A stretch of DNA of 64,000 nt from Aurantiochytrium sp. KH105 (Eukaryota > Sar > Bigyra > Thraustochytrida > Thraustochytriidae), in NCBI GenBank assembly GCA_003116975.1, contig BGKB01000205.1, positions 64,625-128,624 of the forward strand, written 5' to 3'. Shown here piece after piece: positions 1 through 10,821 of this stretch. The translations under genes and the position numbers were made by a program. The notes beneath the pieces were generated by a model. That model was not told the DNA's origin. It did no database searches and worked only from the letters and a program-made list of their open reading frames with translations. Within the stretch, counting starts at the first letter, position 1. Each line of letters starts with the position of its first letter.

Positions 1-3000
1 CATGAGCGGCTTGAGTCCGGGGAACCAATTACCGAACCCGGAATGCAGGTTGTAGCACAAGTCGATGCCCAAAAGAAGGCCCGTCGGTGATGGGTACAAC
101 GTCATGTTGTCCGTCGTGTAATCGAGGAACTTGGCGCGCACATAACGTTCGATGTCATGCGAGTCATAGTCGCCCCAGCGCAACTGCACGTCGATCCAAT
201 ACTTATTTGACGTCACGCCCGTATCGTAGGCATCGCGGTGGTCGTGCAGCAGACTCGGCTTTGAAATCTGCCATTTTTGCGAACCCAGAAGCAGGACGTC
301 TGCGCACGAGACGTTCATCTTGTACGATTTGCGCGGGTGAATTGTCTCCTTTTGCACCGTCTCAATGTCCAAGAGCTCCATCTGTTGATCCAAAATTTGC
401 GCGATATCCGTCGTGACACTCTCGTGGATTTTCTGCCACAAGTGCGCACGAAAGATCTGGATGAGCGAAATCTTCAGCGTCGGGATCTTGCCATGCATAA
501 AGATGCCCGTCAGATCAAGCTGCACCTGGAAGCCGACATAGACCGACGAGCGATTAATCGTCGGGGACCACCACAGGGTGAAGCGACGGTTCGGGATCTG
601 GTTCAGACCCGTTCGCTGCGCGTTCGTGAGCTTGTTCTTGAGTGACATTGCATTCTCAAAGCCCGATGACTTCTCCCAAAAGAGACCCTCCCACGAGGTG
701 AAGCCGGTACCTTTGAACATGGTGTGCTCCAAAATGCCTTCGATTCCACCCAAAGCCTGAATAACGTCTGTGCGATACGCATTGAGGTTCCAAAGCTTGC
801 CGTCGTGTTTCGTATGCGTCCAATAAAACGTAGAGAAACGTAGCATCTGGAACTGCTCAAAGTAGTTGCGCACGCGCCACCCCTTGTCGTACGCCAGCGT
901 GTGTCGGTCCTTACTGAAGAGCGTATTGATGCGGGGGATACCGCGCGACCACGAGTCTTCGAGGTCCTCGAGCGTGAGTCGCCGGTTCTGCGCCGTTGCC
1001 TCCTGACGCTTGAGCGCGTAGTCGGCCCACACACGCTGCGAGTCGACAATCTCGGACTCCCATGGCACCACATAGCGGTACAGGTTGGGAATCATTGCGT
1101 CCTGTTGGTGGCCCATACCCATCCGAAAATGCGTGGTTTCCGCGTCAATCGACTGCTTCGCGTATCGCAGGTCGCTTGCAGCAATGAGAACATTGCCCAT
1201 GCTCAGCATACCAAGACCGCCCACCTCCTTGGGCGAGTACATGACGGCAGGGGGAAACCGTTTGGGATCCTTGGAGTTCAAACCCATCTTGATGCGAGTC
1301 TGAATCTTGTTCTCGCACTTGACCAAGAGATCGAGTAACTCGGGCGTACATATGACCGCTTCGCGATACAAGACCATGAGACTAATGAGTGCCGAGTTCC
1401 ACTTGTTTGCGACCTTGACAAAGGTCGTGCTGCCCGAGGACAACATGATCTGCCGCACACGGTTCTCAAAGGCCTTGACTGCCTCCTCGGTCACGCGCAA
1501 ATACGCCATGGCTGTGCGTTCCTTGGTACGTTCATTCTGCAAGGCCCATACGCCGTCCTTGAGCGAGTTGAGCGAGTTGTCCGGCGTCCTGCACTTGGGC
1601 AGAATGCGAACTTCGAACCCACACATGTCAAAGAGCACATTCGGATTGTCCTTGGAGTAGACGCTCACAAAGGCATTCTCCCATTCGATCGTTGTCACAG
1701 ACCGTGGCAACCGGTTCTTGATGCTCCAGAATGTGGCGCGTCCGAGATTAACATCATGCTTCATGAGACGCATACGCGCATCCCGAGGCCAGCACTTTTT
1801 GTTGTTGTACCCGACCACATTCTCGTTGTTTGGGTCCGGGTGATCGGTCAGAAAACGCTGGATCAAATCGCGCGAGTCCTCCTGATCAAAGCGAAAGTAC
1901 ATGTAGATCTGGTCGACGTACCGCGTGTACATGCGGATCGGATGCTGGGTCTCCGTCTCGGCATCTTTGAAGCTCAAAAAGTCGTTCGGGAGCTCTGGTG
2001 GCCCAGCAATCTCCGTGGCGCGGCTCAGACCTAAAATGAGGATGTCCAACACCAGGCCGTAGTATTGGAACACGAACGAGGCAAAGCCTAGACCACGAAT
2101 TAGCCCGTACGAATTCGTGTGACGCATGTCTTTGTAATTAAGCACGACATTGTTCTTGGCCGTAATGTAATCGGCAATGTTGTGGTCAACCACGAGTCGC
2201 AGCAAGCGGTTCAACAGCGTCACGTCAATCTTGTCAAAGACGTGGTCCAGCTTGGCTTGCAGCATAACCCCGCACTCGCCGTTGCTCGTGGACCAGCCGT
2301 CCTCCAAGTTGTTGATACCCTCGGCCCACTTGTGCACGAGGAGGGGGGGCGGCTCCGAGTCGGCCGGTTTGACCCAGTTCGGGAACAAGTGCCGCTTATC
2401 CGCCTCATACCAAAGGTACTGGTCCAAGTAGGCGTCTGTAAGTTTTTCCATGCTGTCGATATGATACACGGGCTGAAGATGCGAAAAGTAGTCCTTGAAC
2501 TCGATGTCGACCTCCTTGAAAGCGCGCTGCGTCAGCAAATGCCGCTTGATGCGCGAGAGCGCCTCGTGCGGATTGTCATACGCTTGCTCCACGAGAGCGA
2601 GCTCTTCGCGTTCCTTGGAATTGAGTCGCAGCGCGTTTACGTATCGCTCCTTGAAACGTTCGAGCGCCAAAATGAGCAGCTTGGTGTCGTGCTTGTACGA
2701 AAGGGGCGGAAAGGGAATGTGCGAGAATCGGCGCGACTCGAGCCAATGGACCATGGTCGTGTAAATGGCCACCGCCTCCTCTGCGGATACGTATGGTCCG
2801 TCCTTGAGGTAATTGTGTTGGCGCTCCTGCTCTGCCTTGAGCCAAAGGCGCGTCATGCGGCCGAGATTTTTAATGACAACCGTCTTTTCAAGCGTTGCAC
2901 CGCGCCGGATCCGCTCACGGTTGTAGTGCGTCACGTTGGCCCACCAATCTGCCTTGGCCTTGACATAACGCAAAATCATGTTTTCAATGGGCTGCGGCAT

Positions 3001-5400
3001 ACCCGGCACCTTCCAGCTCACATTGGCCTTGTAGCACCGCCAGGCCTCCGAAAGGTGCGCGAGAATCTGCTTGGCCTTGTTGCCAGCCATGCCCTCGGGC
3101 ATCATGTCAAGAATATCATGAATCACTGCCGCGCGCAACTGCAAGTCATAATGAGACTCGACGCGTTGCTTCGTCACCGTCTTGGCGATGCCCTTGCTAT
3201 GACGACCCTCCATGTTGCGGCCCAAAAGGTTTCCAAGCCAGCCCTCAAGGAGCGGGATGATTCCGCGGATGAAGTTGAGCCAGACCTGCCAGTTGGGCGC
3301 CCACACGCCCACGCCAGGACCTCGCCGCACAGGACCGGTGTTGAACCGGTAATAGACCACGTGCTTGTACATTTTGGCCTTGCGCAGACTATGCATGGCG
3401 CGATATTTGTGCCTGTAAATGCCGGTGAGACCACCCACGTGCGCAAACACGTACTGCAGGCCATCTGCGAGTTGAAAAGCATCGACACTGCCGAGACGGT
3501 ACTGCACAACGCTATCAACCACAATCTTGACAAGTCGAAGCAGCTCGCGAAGCAGGTGAAACGCGTTGCCGAAACGGGACTTTTTCCGCTCCTTGGTCGT
3601 CAACGTCTTGGTTGGTTTGAGGTTAAAGTTGTAGTCCAAGTGCAGGTACTCGAGGTTCTTTTTGTGGATGAGGAGACTCAACATGTTGTGGCCCTGGCGC
3701 ACAACCTGAAGGCCGGCCTCCACCCAGTCAATTTCGGTGCACTGAAAGAATTTTGTGCCCTTGAGACTCAGCAAAAGATCCCGACGTGGTGCGCGCGGAA
3801 GCTGCTCGCCGGCACGCTGCCGGCGTCGCAGCAAGACGCGCAAAAGGTGCAGCTTGAGAAGTCTCTGGTAACTCGTGCGCACCTTTTGCGGGTACCCCGA
3901 AGGAGCGTGCTCCATGTACCAGTGATCCACCAGCTTGACGTCGATACATCGCCGCGTGTTTCCAGACCGCTTATTAAAGGGCGCCGGTGCCCAGTACAGC
4001 TCGAGACCATTGTGCGTCGAGGGCGTATAGAGTGGAGTGTCCTCAAAGAGGGGCTCTGCGCACTCTTCGGGGAGCTCAAACTCGGCCTCCTCATTGTTGC
4101 CAGCCATCATCCTTTGGACTTCGACGCTAAAGCCAGCGGTATCAGGGGCAGCAATCGCGGTCGGATCCGTGCCGTTTGAGCCGGCAACTTTATCGACGTC
4201 CATGGCCGAGTCGTTCTGGTTTGTTCGAGATGACTTATTCTTGCGGTTGTGAAAGGGAGTGATGGGATGGATGGCTGCGTCAAAGTAAAATGGGGGCAAG
4301 TCCGGGTCCTCGGCGCGCACAAGGGCCAAGGCCGGATGGTGGTACACGGCGTGAAAGACTTTACGCGGACGCGAGTTGTATACATGTGGGAAAGCCACCT
4401 TGTACTCGGAGCGAATCTGTCGCCGGGTGATGATCTTGTTGATATCATTGAACTCGTTCCAGTCTTCGTCGGCGTCCTCCAGACCGCGGAAAAGCGGCTC
4501 AAACTTGGGCCCGCCCATGAGCTTTTGGTTCAGCGACTTCGCGGTCAGCAATGCTTCTTCGGTGAACAAGTACTTGCGGTTCTCATCAAGGCTATCTGGC
4601 AAGAGCTGCGACGCGAGACGAAGCAAATTGCCTAGGGTGTCGACGGGGAGTCGCCACTTTTGATAGCTCTCACCATTGATGAACTTGGTCCCAACCAGTG
4701 GTTTGTGGTCATAGAACCAATCGACAACAGCCGCATCGTCCTCTGGGTCCAGCTCCAATTCGATAGCCTCTAGCGGCTCGACATCCATCACGTTATCCAT
4801 GTAGTCCATGGGAGGCTCCTCGTCGTCAAAGGGTGGAAACCGCATGCGTTTGAAGTGCCTCCGGTCCCTTTTTTCGCGGCGCATCATGATCCACATGGTG
4901 CCCCACTGGGCCAAGTAGATGGGTTCTACGACACGAGGCGTCTCGTTGACAAAGGTAATGGCTCCGGTCAAGTGGTAGAGCACCTTGACATTCCGCACTT
5001 GCTCCCACGGCATGGGCATGTTTTCTAGCAGCTTGTACAGGGCGTGCGGCACATATTTGAGCGCGCCAAGGTAGACGCGCCGGTCTGTGCGATATTTGCT
5101 CGAGCTCATATCGCCGTGGTCGCGCACGATTTTACGCAGGTGCTCCGGCGGCAGTTCCTCCTTGTTGGCCTCGGCAGCGCCTGCGCGTCGCTTGGCGCCG
5201 TACCTGCGGTTTTGCACCCTGCGCCACGTGCTCGAGCGCTGCTCCGCCGTCTCCACAGGCGGCCTGCGCGGCGCCGCGGTCTTGGCGTCGTCGCCATGTC
5301 GCCCGCTCGAGGACGACTCCGGTCTCGCGCGCGCGAGTCCCGGCGGCGGCGGCGGCGGTGGCGGCGGCCTCGGCGCCGTGCCTCCCGCGCCGGCGACCAT
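1..5400 (-). CDS. PRP8: Pre-mRNA-splicing factor PRP8 (5' part of gene; C-terminus off the left edge)
   Basis: PRP8 is the core U5 snRNP protein that cradles the catalytic RNA of the spliceosome in the nucleus. One frame stays open from the ATG at 5400 to the window edge, 1800 codons, with no intron where I sampled it. Residues 1-80 are low complexity, with nine prolines at 12-20. Conserved blocks follow: [16 protein letters not shown] from about residue 83, RVYLGALKY near 110, [17 protein letters not shown] from 181, [12 protein letters not shown] near 1090 and [18 protein letters not shown] at 1783-1800. The missing part should hold the RNase H-like and Jab1/MPN domains. The start is supported by an in-frame stop at 5515-5517 with no ATG in between. 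Identity is secure from block matches to the nearly invariant family. The proline-rich head is longer and unlike that of animals. The gene diverges from BUB3 across about 740 bases. Confidence 0.97.
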   Translation of the reverse strand, partial: MVAGAGGTAPRPPPPPPPPPGLARARPESSSSGRHGDDAKTAAPRRPPVETAEQRSSTWRRVQNRRYGAKRRAGAAEANKEELPPEHLRKIVRDHGDMSSSKYRTDRRVYLGALKYVPHALYKLLENMPMPWEQVRNVKVLYHLTGAITFVNETPRVVEPIYLAQWGTMWIMMRREKRDRRHFKRMRFPPFDDEEPPMDYMDNVMDVEPLEAIELELDPEDDAAVVDWFYDHKPLVGTKFINGESYQKWRLPVDTLGNLLRLASQLLPDSLDENRKYLFTEEALLTAKSLNQKLMGGPKFEPLFRGLEDADEDWNEFNDINKIITRRQIRSEYKVAFPHVYNSRPRKVFHAVYHHPALALVRAEDPDLPPFYFDAAIHPITPFHNRKNKSSRTNQNDSAMDVDKVAGSNGTDPTAIAAPDTAGFSVEVQRMMAGNNEEAEFELPEECAEPLFEDTPLYTPSTHNGLELYWAPAPFNKRSGNTRRCIDVKLVDHWYMEHAPSGYPQKVRTSYQRLLKLHLLRVLLRRRQRAGEQLPRAPRRDLLLSLKGTKFFQCTEIDWVEAGLQVVRQGHNMLSLLIHKKNLEYLHLDYNFNLKPTKTLTTKERKKSRFGNAFHLLRELLRLVKIVVDSVVQYRLGSVDAFQLADGLQYVFAHVGGLTGIYRHKYRAMHSLRKAKMYKHVVYYRFNTGPVRRGPGVGVWAPNWQVWLNFIRGIIPLLEGWLGNLLGRNMEGRHSKGIAKTVTKQRVESHYDLQLRAAVIHDILDMMPEGMAGNKAKQILAHLSEAWRCYKANVSWKVPGMPQPIENMILRYVKAKADWWANVTHYNRERIRRGATLEKTVVIKNLGRMTRLWLKAEQERQHNYLKDGPYVSAEEAVAIYTTMVHWLESRRFSHIPFPPLSYKHDTKLLILALERFKERYVNALRLNSKEREELALVEQAYDNPHEALSRIKRHLLTQRAFKEVDIEFKDYFSHLQPVYHIDSMEKLTDAYLDQYLWYEADKRHLFPNWVKPADSEPPPLLVHKWAEGINNLEDGWSTSNGECGVMLQAKLDHVFDKIDVTLLNRLLRLVVDHNIADYITAKNNVVLNYKDMRHTNSYGLIRGLGFASFVFQYYGLVLDILILGLSRATEIAGPPELPNDFLSFKDAETETQHPIRMYTRYVDQIYMYFRFDQEDSRDLIQRFLTDHPDPNNENVVGYNNKKCWPRDARMRLMKHDVNLGRATFWSIKNRLPRSVTTIEWENAFVSVYSKDNPNVLFDMCGFEVRILPKCRTPDNSLNSLKDGVWALQNERTKERTAMAYLRVTEEAVKAFENRVRQIMLSSGSTTFVKVANKWNSALISLMVLYREAVICTPELLDLLVKCENKIQTRIKMGLNSKDPKRFPPAVMYSPKEVGGLGMLSMGNVLIAASDLRYAKQSIDAETTHFRMGMGHQQDAMIPNLYRYVVPWESEIVDSQRVWADYALKRQEATAQNRRLTLEDLEDSWSRGIPRINTLFSKDRHTLAYDKGWRVRNYFEQFQMLRFSTFYWTHTKHDGKLWNLNAYRTDVIQALGGIEGILEHTMFKGTGFTSWEGLFWEKSSGFENAMSLKNKLTNAQRTGLNQIPNRRFTLWWSPTINRSSVYVGFQVQLDLTGIFMHGKIPTLKISLIQIFRAHLWQKIHESVTTDIAQILDQQMELLDIETVQKETIHPRKSYKMNVSCADVLLLGSQKWQISKPSLLHDHRDAYDTGVTSNKYWIDVQLRWGDYDSHDIERYVRAKFLDYTTDNMTLYPSPTGLLLGIDLCYNLHSGFGNWFPGLKPLM

Positions 5401-6140
5401 CTCTCCCCGCTCGCCGCGCTCGCGAGCGTCGCGCTCGCCGCGCTCGCAAGCGTCGCGGTCTCCGGCGCAGCGAGTGGTGACGCCCGGCTCGCCTCCGTTC
5501 AAAACCGCGGCCGCTCAGGCGCGGCGCGCTCGCTCGCCCGCTCCGGGCTGCCCGCCGCGGAGGACTCGCGGGGCCGGCAGGGGCGAGACGCCGTCGCCGC
5601 CCTCGCCGCCCTCGCCGCTGTCGCCGCTCCGCTCCGCGCGCAGGGCGATCAATCGATCGACGATCGATGATCGATGATCGATCTCTGCTCTGCTCTGCTC
5701 TGCTCTGCTCTCTGCGCTGCGGCCCTTTGCTTGTGGTTTGGCTTTGCTCCACTTGCGGCGCGCCCCGTTTCCCACTTGTGCGCGCGCGCGCAAGTGCAGC
5801 TGCGGCGCCATTCCCGACTTGCCGCGCGTTTTTTACTTGCCGTGCTTGCTTGCTTGCTTGCTTGCTTTCTTGCTTGCGCTCTCTTTGCTTGGAGCGCGGC
5901 CGCCAAAACCTCTTCTTCGGCGCGGTCTCGTTGCACGCCGCGGAGGTCGAGGCCGGCGGCGAGCGCGGCCGTGCGGGCGACGCAGGGACACGCCGCGGCG
6001 GGAGGAGCCCTCTGCGCTGCGAGGTCGGCGGAGCCTCGCTCGCTGCGTTGGCGGGGGAGTTGATTAAGAGAGAGAGAGAGAGAGCCCCGGAGCTCCGGGC
6101 TTCGTGCGTGCGCGCGTGCGTGCGTGCGTGTGAGGCGAAC
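5401..6140. promoter_or_regulatory. Divergent intergenic region between PRP8 and BUB3
   Basis: This 740-base GC-rich stretch lies between two divergent start codons, so it must hold both promoters and 5' leaders. It carries a cluster of GATCGAT units (about 5646-5683), a TCTGC repeat (5683-5712), TGCT units (5843-5865), an AG run (6069-6086) and a GCGT run (6103-6131) ending ten bases before the BUB3 ATG. An open frame from an ATG at 5667 joins BUB3 in frame but encodes only low-complexity residues, so I treat it as leader. I see no TATA box I would defend. Confidence 0.6.
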
Positions 6141-7115
6141 ATGGAGAGGACCAGAGAACTCTCGTACAAGGTGGGCGACGGGATCTCAAGCGTTCAGTTC
6201 TCGCGCAATGGAGAAAATCGACTTCTCGTTGCTTCGTGGGACGGAAGCGTGAATCTTGTCGATGCAGATGTCGATAGGTTTATGGGCAAGTACCACCATG
6301 CGTCTGCCGTCTTGGGTGCTTGCTTCAGTGCACCAGATTCGAGAGCCGCAGTCAGTGGAGGTCTCGACCGCAAGGTCCTCTTGCACGACTTTGAGTCAGA
6401 GGACCGTCGTACGCTCGGCATGCATGATGCGCCAGTGCGCTGCGTGGCGAGTTTGCCCGAGGCAAATCTGGTGGCATCCGGATCCTGGGATGCTTCTGTG
6501 CAAGCCTGGGATACTCGCCAGCAAGGCTCTGCCGTAGTTATGAAACAACCGCACAAGGTCTTTGCAATGGATGCACACGGAGCCAAACTCCTCGTTGCTC
6601 ATGCAGGACGCACAGTGCACCTTTACGATATGCGCAAGCCTGATGAGCCGGTTCAGGCGCGTCCGCCTGCGCTCGCTTTTCAAACGAGATGTGTGCGTTT
6701 TCTTCCAGATGGCAATGGGTTTGCCATTGGGTGCACAGCAGGCCGCGTCGTTGTCGACTATCTTGATAGCAGTCGCGACTCCTTCAAGTTCAAGTGTCAT
6801 CGCACCAAGGAAGCAATCTATCCCGTTAACGCCATTGCACCTCATCCAGTGCACGAAACCTTTGCTACGGGTGGTGGCGACGGTGATGTGGCGGTTTGGG
6901 ACCCATTAAATCACAAGCGCACAAGTCACTTTGGCGTCGATGAGACAGTGGCATCGCTCGACTTTAATCAGTCGGGCAGTCTTCTTGCGGTTGCCAAATC
7001 GTACACCTTTGAGAATGGAGACGACCCCGCGCGCCAGGCTCGCAACGCTATCGTAATCCGCCACGTCCTGGACAGCGAGGTCCTCCCGCGCGCCAAGCGT
7101 GCCAAGACTGAGTAG
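6141..7115 (+). CDS. BUB3: Mitotic checkpoint WD40 protein BUB3
   Basis: A 324-residue WD40 propeller of the usual BUB3 length. BUB3 recruits BUB1 and BUBR1 to phosphorylated MELT repeats on the kinetochore and is a close relative of the nuclear-export factor RAE1. Seen: SSVQF and LLVASWDGSV near the N-terminus, VASGSWDASVQAWDTR in the third blade, and the BUB3/RAE1 hallmark FKCHR followed by IYPVNAIAPHP and FATGGGDGDVAVWDP. The last strands contain LLAVAKSYTFENGDD, as BUB3 does. The protein ends in a basic KRAKTE tail. I chose the ATG at 6141 because the propeller begins immediately after it and the 158 extra upstream codons are arginine/alanine low complexity. BUB3 is favoured over RAE1 by the C-terminal blade and the lack of an RAE1-style N-terminal extension. 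Confidence 0.88.
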   Translation: MERTRELSYKVGDGISSVQFSRNGENRLLVASWDGSVNLVDADVDRFMGKYHHASAVLGACFSAPDSRAAVSGGLDRKVLLHDFESEDRRTLGMHDAPVRCVASLPEANLVASGSWDASVQAWDTRQQGSAVVMKQPHKVFAMDAHGAKLLVAHAGRTVHLYDMRKPDEPVQARPPALAFQTRCVRFLPDGNGFAIGCTAGRVVVDYLDSSRDSFKFKCHRTKEAIYPVNAIAPHPVHETFATGGGDGDVAVWDPLNHKRTSHFGVDETVASLDFNQSGSLLAVAKSYTFENGDDPARQARNAIVIRHVLDSEVLPRAKRAKTE

Positions 7116-7542
7116 TGATTGATCTGTGTTCATACACCAAATGACGTCAGCTTTGTCAGCATAGCTCGGAATGGCTCTCAACTCAGCTCAGCACGGCGTA
7201 ACCATCTTGGTACGCAAGGCTGTGAATAGGCTGAAAGCTCGGGAGAACCAGGTTTGGCTGCTCTGGTGCGAGGAAAATAGTTCCTTGCTGATCGCGCAGC
7301 TCATCCGCTTGTACACCTGGAAGAAACCCATTTGCCACCTTTTGCTTTGAAACATTTTGACGTTTGTTCTAAAATTTTAAATTTTACATTTTGACCTGCC
7401 CATGTACTTTCTTCTGCTGATAATTCCCGCTACTTTTCTTCTTCTTCACGTCTTCAATTTCTTCTTTTACGAAAAGAACAAAAAAATGGGGGGAGGGCGC
7501 GAAGAAAGCGTGCATGCAAGCACGTAAAGAAATTCTTCATGT
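7116..7542. other. Convergent 3' intergenic region (BUB3 / IQ-WW gene)
   Basis: The two flanking genes converge here, so this is 3' UTR and terminator DNA for both. It is AT-richer than the flanks, with T-rich stretches around 7370-7480 and an A run near 7480-7486. I see no gene in it. Confidence 0.6.
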
Positions 7543-10386
7543 TCAATAGTAGCCATATCCATCATCCTGCTCTTGAGGATATCCGGTGTTCTCGTCATAT
7601 ACGACGTTCCCCTCGTCTTGATGCGGCTGCTCTTGCTGCTCATGTTCCCAAATACACTCGCCCGTTGTAGCATTGTACATGTAATTTTGCCCAGATGCCT
7701 CGTCGAAATATGTGGCCCACTCAGAGCCTCCCTCCATGCCCTCAGCACCTGCTGCAGCATCATACGGGAGCACGTCCTGTTGCTGTGCAAGTTCGGGCGG
7801 CATCTCCCAGGTCGTTACTCCGGTGGTCTGATCATACCAATACGGATAGCCTGATTCTTCGTCAAAAAGCTCGATCCAGTCGGGCGCTGCTCCCGCTCCA
7901 ACTAGCCCACCGTCTGCTGACGCAGATCCAGCAGCAGCAAGATCTGCCGGGTCCGCTTCCTGCGGCCCGCCATCCTGAAACCACTCGAAGGCATGTGAAG
8001 CAAGCGCGCCCTTCAGGTGAATTGCATCGAAGCAATCGTCACAGTAGATATCGTCGCACTCCACGCACTTGCGCGTGGCGGCAGTTTCGTCGCATTCAAT
8101 GCATTGCAGCAAATTCTTCTCGCGCTCGCGTCGTGCAACAATGACGGGGTCTTCGAGAACGCGGCCGTCCAGTAGGGCCAACATTCCATCTCTCTTTGTG
8201 TAGCCGTCCGGAGGAGGCTCCGCATAGACTTCTTGCGTGTGCAAGTTCCGAAAGACGTAGTCATTTGTGGTCTCGTCGAACTCTTCGACCCAGGCCCGGG
8301 CCCAGACACACATTTCCTCAAGATATTCCTTGCGCCGTTCGGCCGCCTTTCGTCTGCCTTTTTTACCGCGGAAAAGACTCTGAATCTTGGACACCTGCTG
8401 TGCGTCATGTTCTTGGGCTGCACGCCTGGCATGACTCTTTAGCTGGTACACAAGACGCCCGCGATGACCCCGATAGACAGCCTGAAGTCGCAGTGCGCAA
8501 CGCTCTTTCACCTCGAGCTCCTTTGCGTACTCAACCCGGCGTTCCGCCATGCGTTTTCGCGCTAGACGCGATCTGTAGGCGCGCTGCACCATGAGACATG
8601 CTCGTTCTCGACGTTGATGCACGCGCATCGCCTCGACCTTGCGCTTTGCAAGGCGCTTGCGCTGGATTGCCTGCATACGAGAGGCTGCCTGATCTCGTCG
8701 AGCACGACGCAAAAGATGATAGGCCATTTGTCCCCGTTTGCGTCGCCATGCCGCCTGCATTTTCAATGCCGCCAAATTTTCGGCTTCGAGGCGCGCACGG
8801 CGTTCAACCACTCGCTTTCGCGCAAGTCTCGCGCGAAATGCAGTTTGCATTCTTCGCGCGGCTCGATGAAGAATCTGCTTCTCGCGCAAAGTTGATACTT
8901 TTTTCTTAGCGTGTCTGCCACGAAAGATACTCTGTAGCTTTGCAGCGGCCATGTGCTGTTCGTGTAACTCTTTTTGCAATTTGCAGGCTGCATACCAGAG
9001 CCTACCGCGATATCCTCGCCAGCATCTCTGAATGACGACGCTTGCTCGAGACATGGCAACGTATTCCTCGTTATTCCGCTCAAAATCGAAGATTGCAATC
9101 CATCGTTTCATTCGGGAGGCAAGACGTGCGCGCTGCAAGCGAGAAAGCACATGGGCAAGCTTTCCCGCACCTTGCATCATTTGATATACCATTTGTTTTT
9201 CCGCAAGCTGTGCCCACTGAGTGAATCGTTGCCATTGTGCCAGAGATTCACGCGTACGAGCACGGTCCCGATTTTGGAAGACTTGGTCAAGCTTGGCAAT
9301 CCCCCAACGCTGCACTAGGGCCTTGGATTTTGCGGTTCGCGCCGCTCCAGGATACTCGCGCTGAAGAGCGGCCACTCCATCTTGAACCAGGTTCGTAAGA
9401 GACTGCACGCTTTTAATGGATGTACTCAGTTCCTTTCGGAGAGCCACGGCGGAGGAGACTGTACTCGTCTGCGGCTCTCTGGGGTTTGTCAACGTTTTGG
9501 TCGAGATTGATCTTTTGTTGCGTTTGGCGCCCTTGCGGGCAGCTTTCCTGGCGTCTACATCGGACGTGCTGGACGCCTGTGGGAGCGGCAAGGGCAATGG
9601 GGCACTTGGCCCGTTTTTCAAGACTGCGTCAAAGTACTTGACTTCGTCCTTGGAGAGACCAAGATGAGATCGCGCTTGGGCTCGAGCGTCAAGCTCGGCC
9701 TGAAGGCGCTCTTTCTCCTCTTCAGTGGGCTCTTTGGGGAGAGTGTTGGCCAATGGGGCATCCTTTGCGACGCGGGGAAGCTGAAAGATGGGTAGCATGT
9801 GGTTGCCTCGTTGCAGACCTGTCTCGAGAGGTCTTTCGCCTTCGTTTGTCAGCGCGGGAAAGACATTTTCGAGGCGCACATTCGCCGTAGGCTCTTGCAG
9901 CTGGTTGCCAGAGGTCGACAATGCGGACGCATCGGTAATCGCGCGTAGGATCTGATAGTCTGGTGAGTCGGCGAGCTTTTCCCGTAGTCTCGCGCGAGTT
10001 GCCTCAAGCTGTTCTAGAACTGCGCGTTCCTCGGCCACAAGGTCTTCAATACGGTCAAGTTCGGAGCTCCGTCTGTGTTTACGCCCCATTTGACGTGTGC
10101 TGGCGATATCGAGGCGTGTTGATCCGGTTGTTCGCGCTGCCTCTTTTTTGCTTCTACCTTTGCGAGGCCGTCCACGTTGTTGTCGTTCGCGGAGACGTGT
10201 TCGAGGTGGTGGTGTCCTCAAGGTGCCTTGAGGATGAACCTTGGGAAGCTGCAAACGTGTTCGACCATGGTCAAGCTCGTTTTTGCGGTCGTCGACGCTG
10301 CGCCGCACGCCAATGTCTTCCTCGCGCTCCTGAGGAGGAGGCACCGCCGCAAGGTGTTCGCTTACGGTGGTGCCAAAGACGAACAT
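7543..10386 (-). CDS. Large IQ-motif / WW-domain / B-box-like zinc-finger scaffold protein
   Basis: A 947-residue protein with no single named orthologue that I recognise. Residues 1-440 are basic and probably disordered. Residues 115-140 (LDRIEDLVAEERAVLEQLEATR) look like a short coiled coil. From about 445 to 685 there are eight IQ-type calmodulin-binding motifs (VIQRCWRGYRGR, KLQSIFRGRHAKK, RMQTAFRARLARK, KMQAAWRRKRGQ, RMQAIQRKRLAKR, MVQRAYRSRLARK, RLQAVYRGHRGR, KIQSLFRGKKGRR). A WW-like segment (about 695-735) precedes a B-box-like cluster with CxxC pairs near 759-800. Two clear WW domains follow (W-x2-L-F-D-E-E-S-G-Y-P-Y-W-Y, about 834-866; W-x2-Y-F-D-E-A-S-G-Q-N-Y, about 890-920). The C-terminus is acidic and tyrosine-rich. 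IQ arrays bind calmodulin-like proteins and WW domains bind proline motifs, so a cytoskeletal or membrane scaffold is inferred. An alternative ATG lies at 10089. Confidence 0.8.
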   Translation of the reverse strand: MFVFGTTVSEHLAAVPPPQEREEDIGVRRSVDDRKNELDHGRTRLQLPKVHPQGTLRTPPPRTRLRERQQRGRPRKGRSKKEAARTTGSTRLDIASTRQMGRKHRRSSELDRIEDLVAEERAVLEQLEATRARLREKLADSPDYQILRAITDASALSTSGNQLQEPTANVRLENVFPALTNEGERPLETGLQRGNHMLPIFQLPRVAKDAPLANTLPKEPTEEEKERLQAELDARAQARSHLGLSKDEVKYFDAVLKNGPSAPLPLPLPQASSTSDVDARKAARKGAKRNKRSISTKTLTNPREPQTSTVSSAVALRKELSTSIKSVQSLTNLVQDGVAALQREYPGAARTAKSKALVQRWGIAKLDQVFQNRDRARTRESLAQWQRFTQWAQLAEKQMVYQMMQGAGKLAHVLSRLQRARLASRMKRWIAIFDFERNNEEYVAMSRASVVIQRCWRGYRGRLWYAACKLQKELHEQHMAAAKLQSIFRGRHAKKKVSTLREKQILHRAARRMQTAFRARLARKRVVERRARLEAENLAALKMQAAWRRKRGQMAYHLLRRARRDQAASRMQAIQRKRLAKRKVEAMRVHQRRERACLMVQRAYRSRLARKRMAERRVEYAKELEVKERCALRLQAVYRGHRGRLVYQLKSHARRAAQEHDAQQVSKIQSLFRGKKGRRKAAERRKEYLEEMCVWARAWVEEFDETTNDYVFRNLHTQEVYAEPPPDGYTKRDGMLALLDGRVLEDPVIVARREREKNLLQCIECDETAATRKCVECDDIYCDDCFDAIHLKGALASHAFEWFQDGGPQEADPADLAAAGSASADGGLVGAGAAPDWIELFDEESGYPYWYDQTTGVTTWEMPPELAQQQDVLPYDAAAGAEGMEGGSEWATYFDEASGQNYMYNATTGECIWEHEQQEQPHQDEGNVVYDENTGYPQEQDDGYGYY

Positions 10387-10821
10387 GGCGGTGGATTTGC
10401 TGTGCAGGCCAGTGGAAGGAAGGATGCTGACCTTCCTTTCTGGCCGCCGCGCGTAGCACGCGCGGGCCAGCCTTGGCGCCGCTGCTGCCCAGCAGCTGAC
10501 AGCAGCTTATTTGCACGCACAACAGCAAGAAAGAGCCCTCGCTCGAGACGCGGCTTGTTCTTTTTCGCAAACTTGGGGTAGAGTGGTTGTCAGGTCGCCC
10601 GACTTGAAATGATCCGTTGGGTGTTATCGTGCACGACATAGGGAATCTTTTCCATTTTTTTCTTGAAATAAAAAGCTCGAAAGCGCAAGGTGACGTTCTG
10701 AGGTCAGCGGGTTGCTTGCGTGGATTAATGGTTAGGCAGGTGGGTGAGTGACAGGAGCCTCGTTTCAGAATTATTGTATTGAAAAAGAAAAGAATAAAGG
10801 AAAAGAGAAAGGGCGCTTCGT
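10387..10821. other. Intergenic region between IQ/WW gene and GST gene
   Basis: Both flanking genes are on the minus strand. This 435-base gap holds the GST 3' UTR and the promoter of the IQ/WW gene. It contains an AT-rich patch with A-rich runs near 10780-10812. No gene is seen. Confidence 0.5.

Noticed and set aside
2119-4179. A 686-codon open frame on the plus strand
   Set aside because: It is the antisense shadow of PRP8, whose minus-strand frame matches the family throughout.
5667-6140. An in-frame N-terminal extension of BUB3 by 158 codons
   Set aside because: Low-complexity Cys/Arg/Ala-rich translation with microsatellites, absent from BUB3 proteins. ATG 6141 starts the propeller.
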